Source: Saussurea involucrata
Lineage: Eukaryota; Streptophyta; Magnoliopsida; Asterales; Asteraceae
Length of the DNA stretch: 64,000 nucleotides
NCBI GenBank assembly: GCA_033807775.1
Contig: CM066318.1
Location: 87,210,879-87,274,878, forward strand
Direction of reading: 5' to 3'
The notes under the pieces: generated by a model
The model's input: the letters and a program-made list of their open reading frames with translations, nothing else
Database searches by the model: none
What the model was told of the DNA's origin: nothing
In this document: piece by piece, positions 10,698 through 22,658 of the stretch
Layout: every line of letters begins with the position of its first letter
Position numbering within the stretch: position 1 is the first letter of the stretch
Position numbers and translations under genes: made by a program

Positions 10698-13098
10698 TAA
10701 AACTGCTTATGAGCTGATAAACAAAAGAAAACCAATGATTAAATTTTTTCATGTTTTTGGTTGCAGATGCTATGTTCTCAAAGACAGAGAAAATCTTGGT
10801 AAATTTGACAAAAAGGCAGATGAAGGATACTTTGTTGGTTATTCTTTAACTTCCAAAGCATTCAGAATCTACAACAGAAGAACCAAGAGAATTATGGAAA
10901 GCATCAATGTTACATTTGATGAGTCAAGATTAAAGACTTCTGAACAAAACAGTTCAGAACGCAATCAGGATAAGACAAAAATGACTTCTGAATCAATTTC
11001 TAATCCTAATTGTTCAGAACTCAATATATTGTTTAAGGATGCATTTCTGGAACTAACTTCTGAATCTTATGCAAATTTTGGAAATCCTAAAATGGTTCAA
11101 GAAATGAAAAAGGGAAGTTCAGACGTTCAAACAACTGTAATTTCTGACTCTGGTCCATCTGAGGAATGTCCAATTTTAGTAAATACAAGTGACTTTTCTG
11201 AGTCTGGTACTCAGAATTCTGAACAGGGTATTCAGAATTCTGAACAAGGTTCTCAGAATTCTGAACAAGTAACTCAGAATTCTGAGCAAGGTATTCAGAA
11301 CTCTGAACAAGTTGTTCAGAATTCTGACTCTACTACTCAGAATCCAGATTTTAATGTCACGCCTCAGAGGGATAGTTCAGAATTACATGCGGTTACAGAT
11401 GAGAATGATACAAACAACAATCTATCAGATATTGAGTTGCTTCCAAGTTCAAACAAATGGACAAGAGACCATCCTATTCATCAAGTGATAGGAGATCCAT
11501 CAGTGGGAGTTCAAACAAGATCAGCAACAGCAAATGAAGCAATGTTTGCAGGATTTCTAAGTATGATGGAACCTAAGAAAGCCACTGAAGCCTTAGAGGA
11601 TCCAGATTGGATTTTAGCAATGCAAGATGAGTTGCTACAGTTTGAAAGAAACAAATTCTAGAGACTCATTCCAAAACCCGAAGGAAAATTTATTATTGGA
11701 ACAAAATGGGTATTCAGAAACAAGAAAGATGAGTCAGGTGTTGTAGTCAGAAACAAGGCTAGATTGGTTGCAAAGGGATAATCTCAACAAGAAGGAATAG
11801 ACTATGCTGAGACATTTGCACATGTGGCAAGAATAGAAGCAATCAGAATTTTCTTGGCATATGTTGCACATAAGAACTTCAAAGTATACCAAATGGATAT
11901 CAAATCAACTTTTTTGAATGGTATACTTAAAGAAGAGGTTTATGTCTATCAACCAGAAGGTTTTGTTGATCCTGAGTTTTCAGATCATGTTTATGTTTTA
12001 GATAAAGCATTGTATGGTCTAAAACAAGCACCAAGAGCCTGGTATGACACTCTAACTCAACACTTAATAAAATCTGGCTTCAAGAAAGGTAAAATTGATA
12101 CTACTTTGTTTCTAAAGAAAAAAGGTGATGATTTGATTTTGATTCAGATATATGTAGATGATATTATATTTGGCTCTACAAATGCAGATTTATGTAATGA
12201 ATTCTCAAAAGTCATGGAATCAGAATTTGAAATGAGCATGATGGGAGAATTGAACTTTTTCCTTGGTCTTCAAGTAAAACAATTACCAAATGGAATTTTT
12301 ATAAATCAAGGAAAATATGTCAAAGATATTTTGAAAAAGTTTAAGATGTCTGATTGTGCAGCTATGAGAACACCTATGGCTATAAATGTCAAGTTAGATG
12401 TTGATCTCTCTGGAGTTTCAGTAGATAACAAGGTTTATAGAGGCATGATAGGGTCTTTACTTTATCTGACTGCAAGTAGACCAGATATCATGTTTGCTAC
12501 ATGTTTCTGTGCTATATTTCAATCTAATCCAAAAGAATCCCATTTGCTACCGGTTAAAAGGATTTTAAGATATCTCAAAGGTTCACCTGATTTGGGCCTT
12601 TGGTATCCAAAAGAAACTGATTTTAAGCTAACTGGTTTTACTGATGCTGATCATGCAGGAAGTAGGTTGGACAGGAAAAGTACTTTGGGTACTTGTCACT
12701 TTTTGGGAGACAGGATAGTGAGTTGGGCTTCAAAGAAGCAAAATTGTGTTTCCACATCAACTACTGAGGCAGAGTATGTAGTTGTTGCTGCTTGTTGTTC
12801 TCAAACTTTGTGGATGAGAACACAACTCATGGATTATGGATATCAACTAAACAAGATTCTCATATATTGTGATTCAGAAAGTACAATTGCTATTACTCAG
12901 AATCCTGTTCAACACTCAAAGACCAAACATGTTGATGTAAGGTATCATTTTATTAAGGACTATGTGGAAAAGGGAACTATAGAAATGCACTTTGTGCACA
13001 TAAAGTATCAATTGGCTGACTTATTCACGAAGCCTCTTGATCACAAAAGGTTTACTTTTCTCATATGTAAAATAGAAATGTTTAATCTAACTAATTGA
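10698..13098 (+). pseudogene. pol: Element B pol remnant: integrase C-terminus, linker, RT and RNase H
   Basis: Sequence resumes with the post-catalytic integrase motif TAYELINKRKP, then FGCRCYVLKD and GKFDKKADEGYFVGYS. An acidic linker follows with seven 7-residue repeats. RT shows DIKSTFLNG (about 11900), LYGLKQAPRAWY (about 12020) and YVDDIIFGST (about 12155). RNase H shows DADHAGSRLDRKST (about 12645) and STSTTEAEYV (about 12760). Two nonsense codons interrupt it: TAG at 11659-11661, where KVW is expected, and TAA at 11779-11781, where KGY is expected. From there it is open to 13098. The join to gag keeps the reading frame, so the deletion created a gag-pol fusion lacking protease and integrase core. 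Confidence 0.88.
11206..11352 (+). repeat. 21-bp coding minisatellite in element B pol linker
   Basis: Seven in-frame units of 21 bp encode a GTQNSEQ-like heptapeptide. The DNA unit contains CAGAATTCTG, itself a palindrome, and so also carries the element-wide TCAGAA/TTCTGA motif. Confidence 0.9.
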
Positions 13099-14081
13099 AT
13101 ATATTTGTTATTTTTTTCAGAAATGAATATTTTTTCCAAGTAAGATTTTCTGAGTAGTGTACTCAGATATTTGACTCTCTTACTCAGAACTTCTGAGTCT
13201 TGAGTTCAGAACTTCTGAGTCAATACTTCATAAATCTGACTTCAAATTTTTACTTCTGATTAGGTTATTTAGAACTTCTGACTACCTTTCAGAACTCATC
13301 TCTGAAAATTACAAGTGTTTCAATGTGTTGTTAAGTTCTTTCTATTTTAATTTTTTTTCACATATTTCTTATGTCTAATATGTGTTTGAGTATATGCTTA
13401 AGTCAAGGGGGAGCATTAATATCTTTCAGAAATAATTCTGAGGTGCTTATAAGGTTTGTATTTTCTCTCTTAACATAAATCATTCTAAGGGGAACAAGCT
13501 TTCAATGATAAAATTTTCACTTGTTCAAACTACTTCTGAATCCATAAAAAGATTTTCAAGGTCAGATGTTAGATTTTAAATGATTTTCAAAAATTTCAAA
13601 TCATCAAAAGAAGGACAGAATTTTGATGATACAATAATTTTCTATCTGTTCAAACTACTTCTGGATGATTAAATGCTTTATATAATCAGAAGTTGAGATT
13701 TAAATGAATTTTGGTTACAAGGGAATTTCTTCTGAACGGTGTACCCAGAACTTCTGAGTATGCATTCTCAGAACTCTGAACGTGTTATTCATAACTTTTA
13801 ACTTGTGTTAATTTCTATCACATAACACGTGTCAGCTTCTTATTCAATTGATATTGCCACGTTTCATTTAATATCTTTTGTGGTATTTCACAGTGTTAGA
13901 ATCCGTTATAACTCTGACAAAAAGCAACTTTTCACCGTTAAATCCTTTCAGCTTCGCGGATTTTAAATAGACCTTGAAATCCCTCTTTCAAATTCATTTG
14001 AATTCCAAGAGTGAAAAGTGAGATACGCAAAAATCCAGAGTTCTTCGATTCTGTTTTCTTTCAATCTTCCATATTATAATC
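13099..14081 (+). other. Spacer between RNase H and ORF3 of element B
   Basis: About 1 kb without coding, rich in TCAGAACTTCTGA-like palindromes at 13182-13220, about 13270-13310 and about 13740-13790. It contains one purine tract, CAAGGGGGAGCATT, near 13406-13419, that resembles an internal polypurine tract. AT-rich sequence precedes the ORF3 ATG. Confidence 0.7.
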
Positions 14082-16448
14082 ATGTCTGGTTCAAGAAGGA
14101 GTAGAGCTATATCATTACACTCCTCGAAAACATTGATGGAATCCTTTTCGGATGATGAAGTTCGTATGCCTGAAAATAGAGCCGAAGAAGAAGGGGTTAT
14201 AGGAGAGAATATTGTTTTAGGAGGAAATGTAGGAGGAGATGCAGGGGATGAGAATATGGCTGAATCTGAAGGAAATGCAGATGGGGGAAATGAGAATATA
14301 CAACATGAACAGAGTGCGGTTAGGTCTGTGATGTCTTCTAGACTTAATTATATGGAGAGGATTATACCTGAGAGTGAGTATTTGGATTTAGTTGAAAATA
14401 ACTGTGTGTTAGTGCTTGATGAAACTAAGTTCAAGGAAGAAAATAGGATAATCATAGAGTTGTTGAAGTACCATCCATTCAAGAATTGGTTTACATTGAA
14501 GAAGTCTGTACCAATACAGTATATACAACAGTGGTGGAAGCATTTGGAATTACATGGCAACAAATTTGTGTCAAATATAGGGGGAGTTACTGTAACTTTG
14601 ACTGTCAATTTCATGAGAACTATGCTGAGATTACCAGAAAAATATGACTTGGAGGGGAGATTAGATTTTGAAGATTCTCCATTGACAGAGGAATTGTTGG
14701 CCGAATTCAGAAGATTAGGATATAATGAAGAGTTGAGGAATCTTAGTTCATTTAGAAGGAATAAGTTACCACCGATTTGGGCATCCTTCTTTACCATCAT
14801 AAACAAATGTCTTGCTGGAAAACACAGTTCTGTAGATCAAGCATCAAGACAAATCTTGTAGATATTTCATGGATTACTGAAGAATAGGCACTATGATTAT
14901 GCTTCTATCTTATGGGAAGATATGAAGAACACCTTTGAGAGGAATTAGAAAGCAATAGAAGGAAAAACAAGGGATAATCCGCTTACATATATACCTTATC
15001 AGAGGTACTGGCAGTTGGTAATCTGGTATGCAATGGATCAAGATCGAAACATTCCAAGAAGAGCAAATGAGGAGCATGGGCCAATTTTCTACATGGGTAA
15101 AATGATTTCATCTCTTAAACTTGAGAATTTTCCAAATCATAGACCACTTCCAAGGTCACTTAGGCAATATATTCCAAGGGAGAGTGAGCTATTAAAAGCA
15201 TATTGCACCTCTATGGGATTTGAACAACCTCAGATCCCTACCCATGAGGAAAACCCTGAAATGAGAGGTGAGGGGTCTAAAGCAAATAGAGAGGGGGAGA
15301 ATGTTCAGGTGGGAGAACATTTTGAGAGAAATGAAAGCGAAAATTCTGAGAGCTTGTTTAGAATGGAAAGTGAAAAACAGAAAGAGAGAGGTGAGGATGA
15401 GAGAATGTCACCAGAATTAGAAAACAGAGATAATTCTGAACCAGCTGTTCTAATCCGGGAAACCACATCTACTATTGGTTCACAACCCTTGGTGACCAAT
15501 ATTGAAGAAAACACCATTCAGCCCATGGTGGAAATTGAACAACCCATTCCTAGCCACTTAGAAGCATTCAAACATGCTACTATTTCAATTCATACAGGGG
15601 AACCATCCCATACTCATTTGGAGCTTGGTGATAAATCCCAAAATATTATTCAACACTTTGAGTCTGGATTACACAGTAATATCCAATTTGAGCCTGAAAT
15701 TCCTTTGAACACAAACACATCACAAGAATTTCGTATTCTTGTATCAACATCTATAGACATTCCTATTATTGGTTGTCAAGGATTGGATGGAAGTCCTAAG
15801 GAAGTGAACATCTTAAAAGCTTCCTTACACAGTGCATCTGTTGTACATGGTGTGTCTGTGGAACCAACAGGCCATGAGTTCTCTGAACACATGAAAACTG
15901 GGTCATTTGTTGATCCAGGATTAACGTTAGAACCTTCTGAATTTGTAAAGATTCAGAAAAAAAATCAGGAGCTGGGAGAAAAAGTTGAGAAATTGGAGAA
16001 TTCGGTTATTTCTTTGAAAGATGAGGTAAAGGAACTCAGAATAATGTTGGAAGGCAAAGCTAAATATGTTGAACAAAAGGTAGATGGAGTCAAAGTTTCC
16101 TTGGAATCTCACGAAAAGGAGATCAATGATGGGTTATCTGAGTTTCAGAAGGAAATTTTGAAAAGTATGGTGGAAATGAAAACTTCTTTGGTTAAAGCAT
16201 TCAGTTCCAATCTTGCAAGTGTTTCAAAGCCTTTAGCCATCATGCCTTTATCTATTGCAGAACTAGAATCTGAATCTACTCAGTCTTTGAAGAGGAAATT
16301 TGATGATAATGAACCTCATCATCATCAAAAGGGGGAGAAAAGGCAGAAGCAAAGCACCGAATCAGATGTTCAAAAGTTTGCAGTTGTTACAATCAGTTCT
16401 GAATATGAGGATGCTATAGAATCAGAAAAAAGTGGTGCAAGAAAAGTC
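14082..16448 (+). pseudogene. Element B ORF3 (post-pol, env-like position), first part
   Basis: A hydrophilic protein starting MSGSRRSRAISLHSS. It reads in one frame from 14082 to the insertion site of element C, broken by TAG at 14859-14861 and TAG at 14946-14948. A conserved block near 14750-15060 contains KLPP.W..FF.II..CL, S.DQA, YDYASI and a Y-x-R motif, which also occurs in ORF3 of element C. A long polar region follows. A heptad-patterned coiled coil sits near 15940-16200 (KKNQELGEKVEKLENS). Then comes a basic KRKFDD / GEKRQK stretch that could be a nuclear signal. No signal peptide or transmembrane segment is obvious. Extra ORFs between pol and the 3' LTR are known in Sireviruses such as SIRE1. 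The function is unknown. Confidence 0.75.
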
Positions 16449-17413
16449 TGTTGGTCCCGAAGGCCTATACAAGTTTGTAGAAGGGGGGTTGAATACAAAC
16501 ACACAGATTTTACTTTTCTAAATTGTTTATTGATAAATCATTAACAATTTACAGCTTGTTGCAGAAACAAGATTAAGGATAAACCTAAATCTAAACAAGT
16601 TGGAACACTAAGGTTTCTTGCACTAAGAGAGATAAGGAAATTACTAATAATAACCTATCTTGAGAAAAGAGATTGAACTTGTCCAGAGTTAGCAAGTTAC
16701 TTCAAAAGAAGTGGGTTCATCTCTTTATATACTGCATGCATTTAATGCAAGTCAGTATACACTTTACACGTGTCATCAGCTAGTTGGTTGCATGTCATTG
16801 ACCTTGTTTGACAACCTTAGTAGCCGCATGGATGAACAGTGTAGTATCAGAGTGGTTGTACGATTTCAGACAGTCGGAGGTTCTTTTCTGACATTTCGTA
16901 CGGAGTCGTGCAAGGGGGGTTAAGACAAAAGTACTTTGTACGGAGGACTTCATGATCAGCTTTTCGTTGATTCAACGATTATCATTTTCTATTCAGCGAA
17001 TGATAAAGTTTAGCGATAGCTGAAGTCTTGTACTTGATACTTCACGTTGAGTTGACAAATCTGAATCTTCGCTGATCCGCATCAGTTCATTAGGAGACTT
17101 GTCGCTGGTTCTTGAGCTTGATCTTCGACTTCAGCGTAGAACCTTTGTTGACGTGAAACTTGTCTTCAGGGATCATAAGTAAACAACTAACTTATCAGCG
17201 ATCATCATAATGCCTGAACAGACTCAGAGCATTAATGATGAACAGTTTTCGCTGAATGTTTAACCTAAAAGAGCGAGAGTTCCTATCAGCGGTACTGGAA
17301 GATCTTAGTACTTATCAGCGATAGTAAAACTCGGATACATATTGTTTACTTACAATTTTCACTAAGTATATAAGAGAGGGTCATTATCAAATCACTGAGG
17401 GTTTGGATCAACA
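16449..17413 (-). repeat. 3' LTR of element C
   Basis: 965 bp, starting TGTTGGTCCC and ending ATCAACA in plus orientation. The purine tract lies just outside at 17414-17426 (minus AATAGGGGGAGAT). It contains TATATAAA at 16724-16731 (minus) and about ten TCAGCG/CGCTGA motifs between about 16940 and 17330. Confidence 0.95.
16724..16731 (-). promoter_or_regulatory. TATA box in 3' LTR of element C
   Basis: TATATAAA on the minus strand, 28601-28608 being the counterpart in the other LTR. Confidence 0.6.
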
Positions 17414-17684
17414 ATCTCCCCCTATTTGATTATGACATAGCAACAAAGAAAATTGCTATTTAATGAAAACATAAGGATAAAAAGAACTCATAAAATATTT
17501 GTCCCTTTTACTGTTTTTTGGGATCTTTTCAGTACTGATGGAGTAAAGTACATTCGCTGAAATCTTTCTTTAAAACTTTGAATCAGGTTACAAAGAGAAA
17601 TGGAAAGATTACAAGTACGAGCGAAATAAATTACAAGTACAGAAGAATAACTGATACAATAGAGAAAAGGGCGATCATATCAGC

Positions 17685-18920
17685 TTATAAAGGTTCTTCC
17701 TTGATGAGAAGTTCATCAAGGGTCTTTGATGTGGGGATCATCCAGTCAGGGACATCTTCTCCTTGATTCTTTTTCTTCAGAGTTGCTTCAAAAATCAAGG
17801 GCTTCAGGTGTCTAGCTTTGATGTTGCGTCTGACTTCACACCAGTATACGAGATCTCTGAGTTGTTCGATGGGAGCGATGTCTAGCTCAGATATACGTTG
17901 AAAGTGATTATTTCCATAGTAGTCTAAAAAGAATATACCATAGGGATCACTTACAACTGTGCCAGGAATGAATGTTTCTCCAGGTGGTAGGGAGGTGTCA
18001 AGCATTGAGAGATCGGCATCAGGGCCAAAAATTTCAGCACGAGAGAAACCAATGCCCGTTTCATTCCGAATATGAGGACCTGAACCAGAGGCTTTCTTTT
18101 TCTTATCAGATACTTTTCTTGGTTGAGGAAGAGTAGGAGGAATATCCACAGCGGATGAAAGCAGGTCGATCTGTTTGTTCATGATCTTCTCGACATGGCT
18201 TTTGAACTTTGAGCGCGATCCCTGAATGGCTAATTTTGTTTCTAACCATTCATAGAGACCAAACTTTTCTAAGGTAGCAGCATAGAAAGTTTGCTTGGTT
18301 TCGTCATCTCTGTAGACGTCCACTTCAACAACAGGAACTTCAGCGTACAGTCTTCCTCTGATGTTTGCCTTGACGATTTTGGATGGTCTAGATCGATAGG
18401 TCAGCATTTGTTTAGCCCATTCCAAAGTCGTATCAGAGACCTTAGTCTTTTCTCTAACGATCTCTTGAGCATCATCCCATAGCTGACGTTGAACATCAAT
18501 GGAAACTCTTTTCAGCTTGGGGTCTTTTATTGATCGTTGAGTAAGCTTGATGGCGTATTCTCTGTCTTTTTCTTCAGCTTCCTTTCTTTCAGCGATTAGG
18601 CGTTCAGCTCTGAGGTGTTCCTGGTATTCAGCTTTGGAAATTCTGAACTTTGGAGGAACTGAAGGAAGTTGATCACGCCTTAGAATGATTCGCTGATCCT
18701 CGAATCGCTTTATTATTTCCTCTCTTCTTTTCTGATCCTCTTCACTTATTTTTTGAGGAGCTAAGGAAGGTCTGCCTCTATGCGAGAGTAGATGTTCTTC
18801 TGGTTCATCAGTCTCAGAGATTAAATCTAAGACTGGGATAATTTCTTCAGCAGCAGCTGGTATTATTGGTGAAGTCGCAGTTGTGGAGCCTTCAGCGATA
18901 TCCTCAAACAGGGGAGAGGA
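17685..18920 (-). CDS. Element C ORF3, second exon (putative)
   Basis: An open frame on the minus strand from 18920 to a stop at 17685, about 410 codons. It has no good initiator at its start and directly follows a CAGCTAG acceptor. It begins SSPLFEDIAEG, is rich in Glu/Lys/Arg with a helical charged region (about 18780-18450), then has a more globular C-terminus with a KKKKAS basic patch near 18100 and a DPYGIFFLDYYG motif near 17950. A D-x-Y-G-x-F pattern with similar spacing is seen in the C-terminal part of ORF3 of element B. It joins the first exon in frame when the 139-nt intron is removed. The function is unknown. Confidence 0.6.
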   Translation of the reverse strand, partial: SSPLFEDIAEGSTTATSPIIPAAAEEIIPVLDLISETDEPEEHLLSHRGRPSLAPQKISEEDQKRREEIIKRFEDQRIILRRDQLPSVPPKFRISKAEYQEHLRAERLIAERKEAEEKDREYAIKLTQRSIKDPKLKRVSIDVQRQLWDDAQEIVREKTKVSDTTLEWAKQMLTYRSRPSKIVKANIRGRLYAEVPVVEVDVYRDDETKQTFYAATLEKFGLYEWLETKLAIQGSRSKFKSHVEKIMNKQIDLLSSAVDIPPTLPQPRKVSDKKKKASGSGPHIRNETGIGFSRAEIFGPDADLSMLDTSLPPGETFIPGTVVSDPYGIFFLDYYGNNHFQRISELDIAPIEQLRDLVYWCEVRRNIKARHLKPLIFEATLKKKNQGEDVPDWMIPTSKTLDELLIKEEPL

Positions 18921-19059
18921 CTAGCTGAAACACAGCGATCTTACAAGTAAGAACTTGGGTAGAATCAGATAGAGAGAATTGGTTCAAGTGTATAGGCTTG
19001 GGTAGTAGAACTGATAGTGTATGAAAGAGGAGGGATGAAGTGAGAGATGTTTAGTATAC
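18921..19059 (-). other. Putative 139-nt intron in ORF3 of element C
   Basis: On the minus strand the first exon ends TGTCAG, followed by GTATACTAAAC. The interval is pyrimidine-rich and ends TGTTTCAGCTAG. Removal at CTAG joins the exons in phase 0 and bypasses the TAA at 19051-19053. Using the nearer TTTCAG as acceptor instead would give a stop, so the CTAG site is preferred. Read from sequence only; there is no transcript evidence. Confidence 0.5.
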
Positions 19060-21662
19060 CTGACAAACCGGCTTTTCAAGCAAGATCATCAGATTGTCAT
19101 CTTCAGCGACGCTTTTGCCTTTGCCTTTCTCAGCTCCAGAGGCTGAGGGCTTTGTCTTTGTCCGCTCCCCTGAAGGTTCATTTATCGAGATTCCCTTAAG
19201 AGATTTGATCCTCGGAGCAGGTTTGACGATAAAGAAGTCATCGTCATCTTCGTCATCATCATCATCATTCTTTGGAGAAGAAGATGGTTCATCATCTTCT
19301 GCTTCGGATTCAGTTTTCTCAGCTTCTTCTTCGAGTTGCTCCCCCTCAGATACAGAGGCGAGCTTCTCGGTTTCCTCAGGGTTTTCATCTCCCTGAGGTC
19401 CAGCGGTGTTTTCTTCAGTATTCGTCTTCTCTCCCCTGATAGATTCATCATGGGAAAGGTCTTCAGCGCTCTTGGAGAGGTCTTCAGCGCTCTTCTCCCC
19501 CTCTTTTTCATGATGACTGGGGGAGGAATGGGTAGATTCAGCAGCGTTGGTAGGTTCTCTGTCTTCTTGGCCAGAGAGACCTATACAAACTTCAATCTTT
19601 GCTATTCTGTCTTCAAGGCCAGAAATAGCAGGATTGATTTTCTTCAGCTCAGTGCGATCCGCCGCTGTGAAGTTGTCAGACGCAGGGACGGGGGCAGGAG
19701 CAGGATCAGGAGTATTCGCTTTGTGTAGCAGCTGCTCGATCATCGTTTTCATCGAACTAACGTCGGTCTTTACAGAGCCTAAGTCAGTCTTCACAGTAGA
19801 CATATCCCCCTCTAGATGTCCAACCGATGTCTTCAGCGATGTAACCTCGCTGGACATGGATGAAACTGAATTTTTGAGAGAGGTGTAGTCTGTGTAGATG
19901 TCAGCGAGCACCTTGGCGAAGTCGCTGAGAGTGTTATCAACTTGCTTCAAATCATCTGTGGAAGCCTTCTTCTCCACCACCGTTGTCAGCTTGTTCAGAT
20001 TCTCTCCAACGTTTGTTACAGTTGTAGAGTTATTAGTAAGAGTGGTGGTGAGATCTGTCAGCGTTGTCTCCACAGCTTTCAAGGAGGCGTTGATGTCTCC
20101 TAAATTAGGACCTGTAACATATAAAAACTTGTGAACATAGGGTTTAGTCACAGTGTTTATGGGTTGGTGTGTACCTGCAGGAGGATTGGTGAATTCATCA
20201 AAATCACGGGTTCCTGAGTAAAGTTCCATGTCATCTTCAAAAGTGCCCATGGAGTGTCCTACAGGTCTTGTCTTCATCATTCCTGGAGAATCAGCTTTAG
20301 GTTCCGTAGAAATGATGGCAGCTCCAGTGAGATCTGGAGTAGAGACCAAATGAGTGGAGGGAGGAGCGAAGGATAAGAATGGGGGTTGGGTTCTGAGTTC
20401 AGCGTTGGATTCGCTGACAATCACTTCATCAGTCTTTTGAGAGACTGAAGGAGGTTGGGTAGGTTCCAAGTTTGTAACCTCAGCGTTTAGAGACGCTGAA
20501 GTTGGGATTAAAGGGATGGCTTGTTCAGGTGTGGCAGAGCGTACCACTGAACGTTCCTTCAGCTCTGCAGAAAGAGCTGAGGAGTCTTCAGCATGAAGTT
20601 GCTGGGGTTGCTCCTTTGTTTTCTTGATCCTTTTAGAACCAAGTGGGGTAGAAGAATGTTTCCTTTTCTTAGGAGAGGATTTTGTGGCCAGGGTATCAGC
20701 GAAAGTTATTGTCGCTGAAGGAGCCACAGAATGAGAAGAAGAAGGGTTGAGAAGAGACAAGAGTGTAGAAAGACGTACCTCATTCACCATCGGTTTGAAG
20801 TCGAGTATCTTTGGGCCGACCTGAGAGAGTTTCAGGTCACCTTCAGTTGGGTAGTTCTCCTTCAGGGCATATTTGAAGATGGCGCTGATGAATCGGGGGT
20901 AGGGAACCCATGGAGGTCTGTCAGCGACGGTGTCCACCCTTAGAACTAGGTCATCATAGATAATCGATGCCCAGTCTATGTTGAGACCTTTCAGCAGTGC
21001 ATACTCCATTGCTTGCTGAGGTTTAGCGGCTTGGTCAGAGGAGCCGCTCTTTGCAGTCATGCAGCTGATAAGATGAACGAAGATGAAATTCATCTCGCTG
21101 GGCATTTTCGATTTCTTGATAATCGTCAGCTTCTTCTCGGCCTTCATGTCTCTACCGATTTCCCATACATAGCCCATTGCATCGAAAAACGCAATGATGG
21201 CTTCCCTGTCTGAGTTTTTCTTGGGGTCAGGGAGGGGAACGAATGGTTTTTCCTTGGTAGCGATGGGAAGGCTGAGAGCTTTGCGAACAATGGCAGGGGT
21301 GATCTTCATGGTGCCATATTCGATGTCGCAGAGGATGCAATCGATTGTTTTGGAGGGATCTTTGGCTGAAGGTAGTTGAGAGTGTCTGGCTGAGTACCAG
21401 AATTGTGAGAGCAAGAGCTGATGAGCAGGAGGTGTTATGGCCAGGGCTGTGGAGATGCAGCATTTTTTAGGAAATTCACAGCATCATCTAGATGTGTGAC
21501 TTGCTTTCGAGGAGGAAACTCGAGAAGAACATAGAGGTTATTCACCTTAGTCCAATCCAGTTTGTCAAGGGAAAACTTGACTTGAGGAGCCTTGAGGATG
21601 TCCACTTCCTCAGAATCAGCGGAGATGTTCTCAGCGGTAGCAGGAATGTCAGATGAAGCCAT
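19060..21662 (-). pseudogene. Element C ORF3, first exon, with one frameshift
   Basis: ATG at 21662 (MASSDIPATAEN). The frame breaks near 21467 in a run of six A, and the protein continues in the next frame as CCISTALAITPPAHQ then LLSQFWYSARHS to 19060. A conserved block near 21090-20870 has KMPSEMNFIFVHLISC, SSDQA, IDWASI.YDDL and PYPRF, matching ORF3 of element B. Further on are Pro/Ser/Thr-rich sequence, a Thr/Val/Leu coiled coil (about 20090-19720), an acidic tail with a run of Asp near 19260 and basic KGKGKS at the end. A short unit SAEDLSK is duplicated near 19470. No membrane segment is obvious. The position is equivalent to the SIRE1 env-like ORF. The function is unknown. Confidence 0.7.
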
Positions 21663-22658
21663 TTCTCTGTATTATCAGTTCAACCAAAGATGTTAACAAA
21701 TAAGAATGATCTTAATGTGGAAAGAATTTCCATTAAGATGGTTCAAACTTTATTCATTTCATTCAGACACAAATGTCTTAATGAAGATTAGGGTTTTTCT
21801 TGATTTTAAGAAATGAAATAGAAAACCCATTTATTCTTGTTATCCAGTTTTCTATGAAGAAATAGATTCTGGAAAAACGAATGTGTGAAGAACAAGTTTA
21901 AGATTTTTGCATTTAAACTTTAAGAACAACCATGAAATGGTTGTGTTCATAAAATCATGAAAGAAAATGATTTCATTTTTAAGAAGTTCTTTTGTTTGAT
22001 CTTGTTAAAACAAAGAAGAGATCAGAAACAAGTTATTTGCATTCGGTAAATAATAAGAACATATTAACCTTGATGTTTGATGAAGAAGATGATTAACAGT
22101 TCTTGAAGTTTTTGAAATCACAAATGCAACAGTGAATTCTTTCTTGCGGAGGAAGATTGAGTTCGCGTAAAAGAAAAATATAAACAAAGAATTTGTTTAT
22201 ATAGAGAGATTAGAGAGAGAAAATCTTGAGCGGGAAAAGATTTTCATCATGACACGGACACGTGTTTGCATTTGATTGGAAGTTTGAACGAGACGTGCAA
22301 ACGTGTGTCAGGAAGAGAAAACGTGTCGGGGTTTTATCCGTTGTAATGATATCACAACTGTCCTTTCATATTCTTGGTTGTCTCTGAGGTTTTGAAAAAC
22401 TCAGGGATACTTTTGAAAACATGAAGCACTGAATGAAGATATTCAGCGATGGTTTTAAGAAATTTCAAAATATCGCTGTTAAGTAAGAGATATTCAGCGA
22501 TGCATTTTGTTTTGAAATCTTGCATATTCATGCGATTGTCAGAGAGAGAAAACATACCTTGATATCAGTGAATCAAGTTTATTCAGAGAGAAGATGATAG
22601 AATGGGTTATACAAGTTGATTTTATCCTATCGTTGATTAATGTGAACCGCTGAAGATT
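21663..22658 (-). other. Spacer between RNase H and ORF3 of element C
   Basis: AT-rich sequence, about 1 kb, without convincing coding. Several TCAGCGAT motifs lie near 22440-22500 and 22630. CACGTGT motifs occur near 22258-22305. The length and position match the spacer in element B. Confidence 0.7.

Noticed and set aside
13182..13220. TCAGAACTTCTGA palindromes as heat-shock elements
   Set aside because: The GAA and TTC triplets are separated by one base, not the two required by the heat-shock consensus.
20112..20176. Second intron candidate in ORF3 of C (CTGCAG/GTACAC to TTACAG/GTCC)
   Set aside because: The reading frame is open with or without it, and about 63 nt is short for a plant intron, so the sequence gives no reason to prefer splicing.
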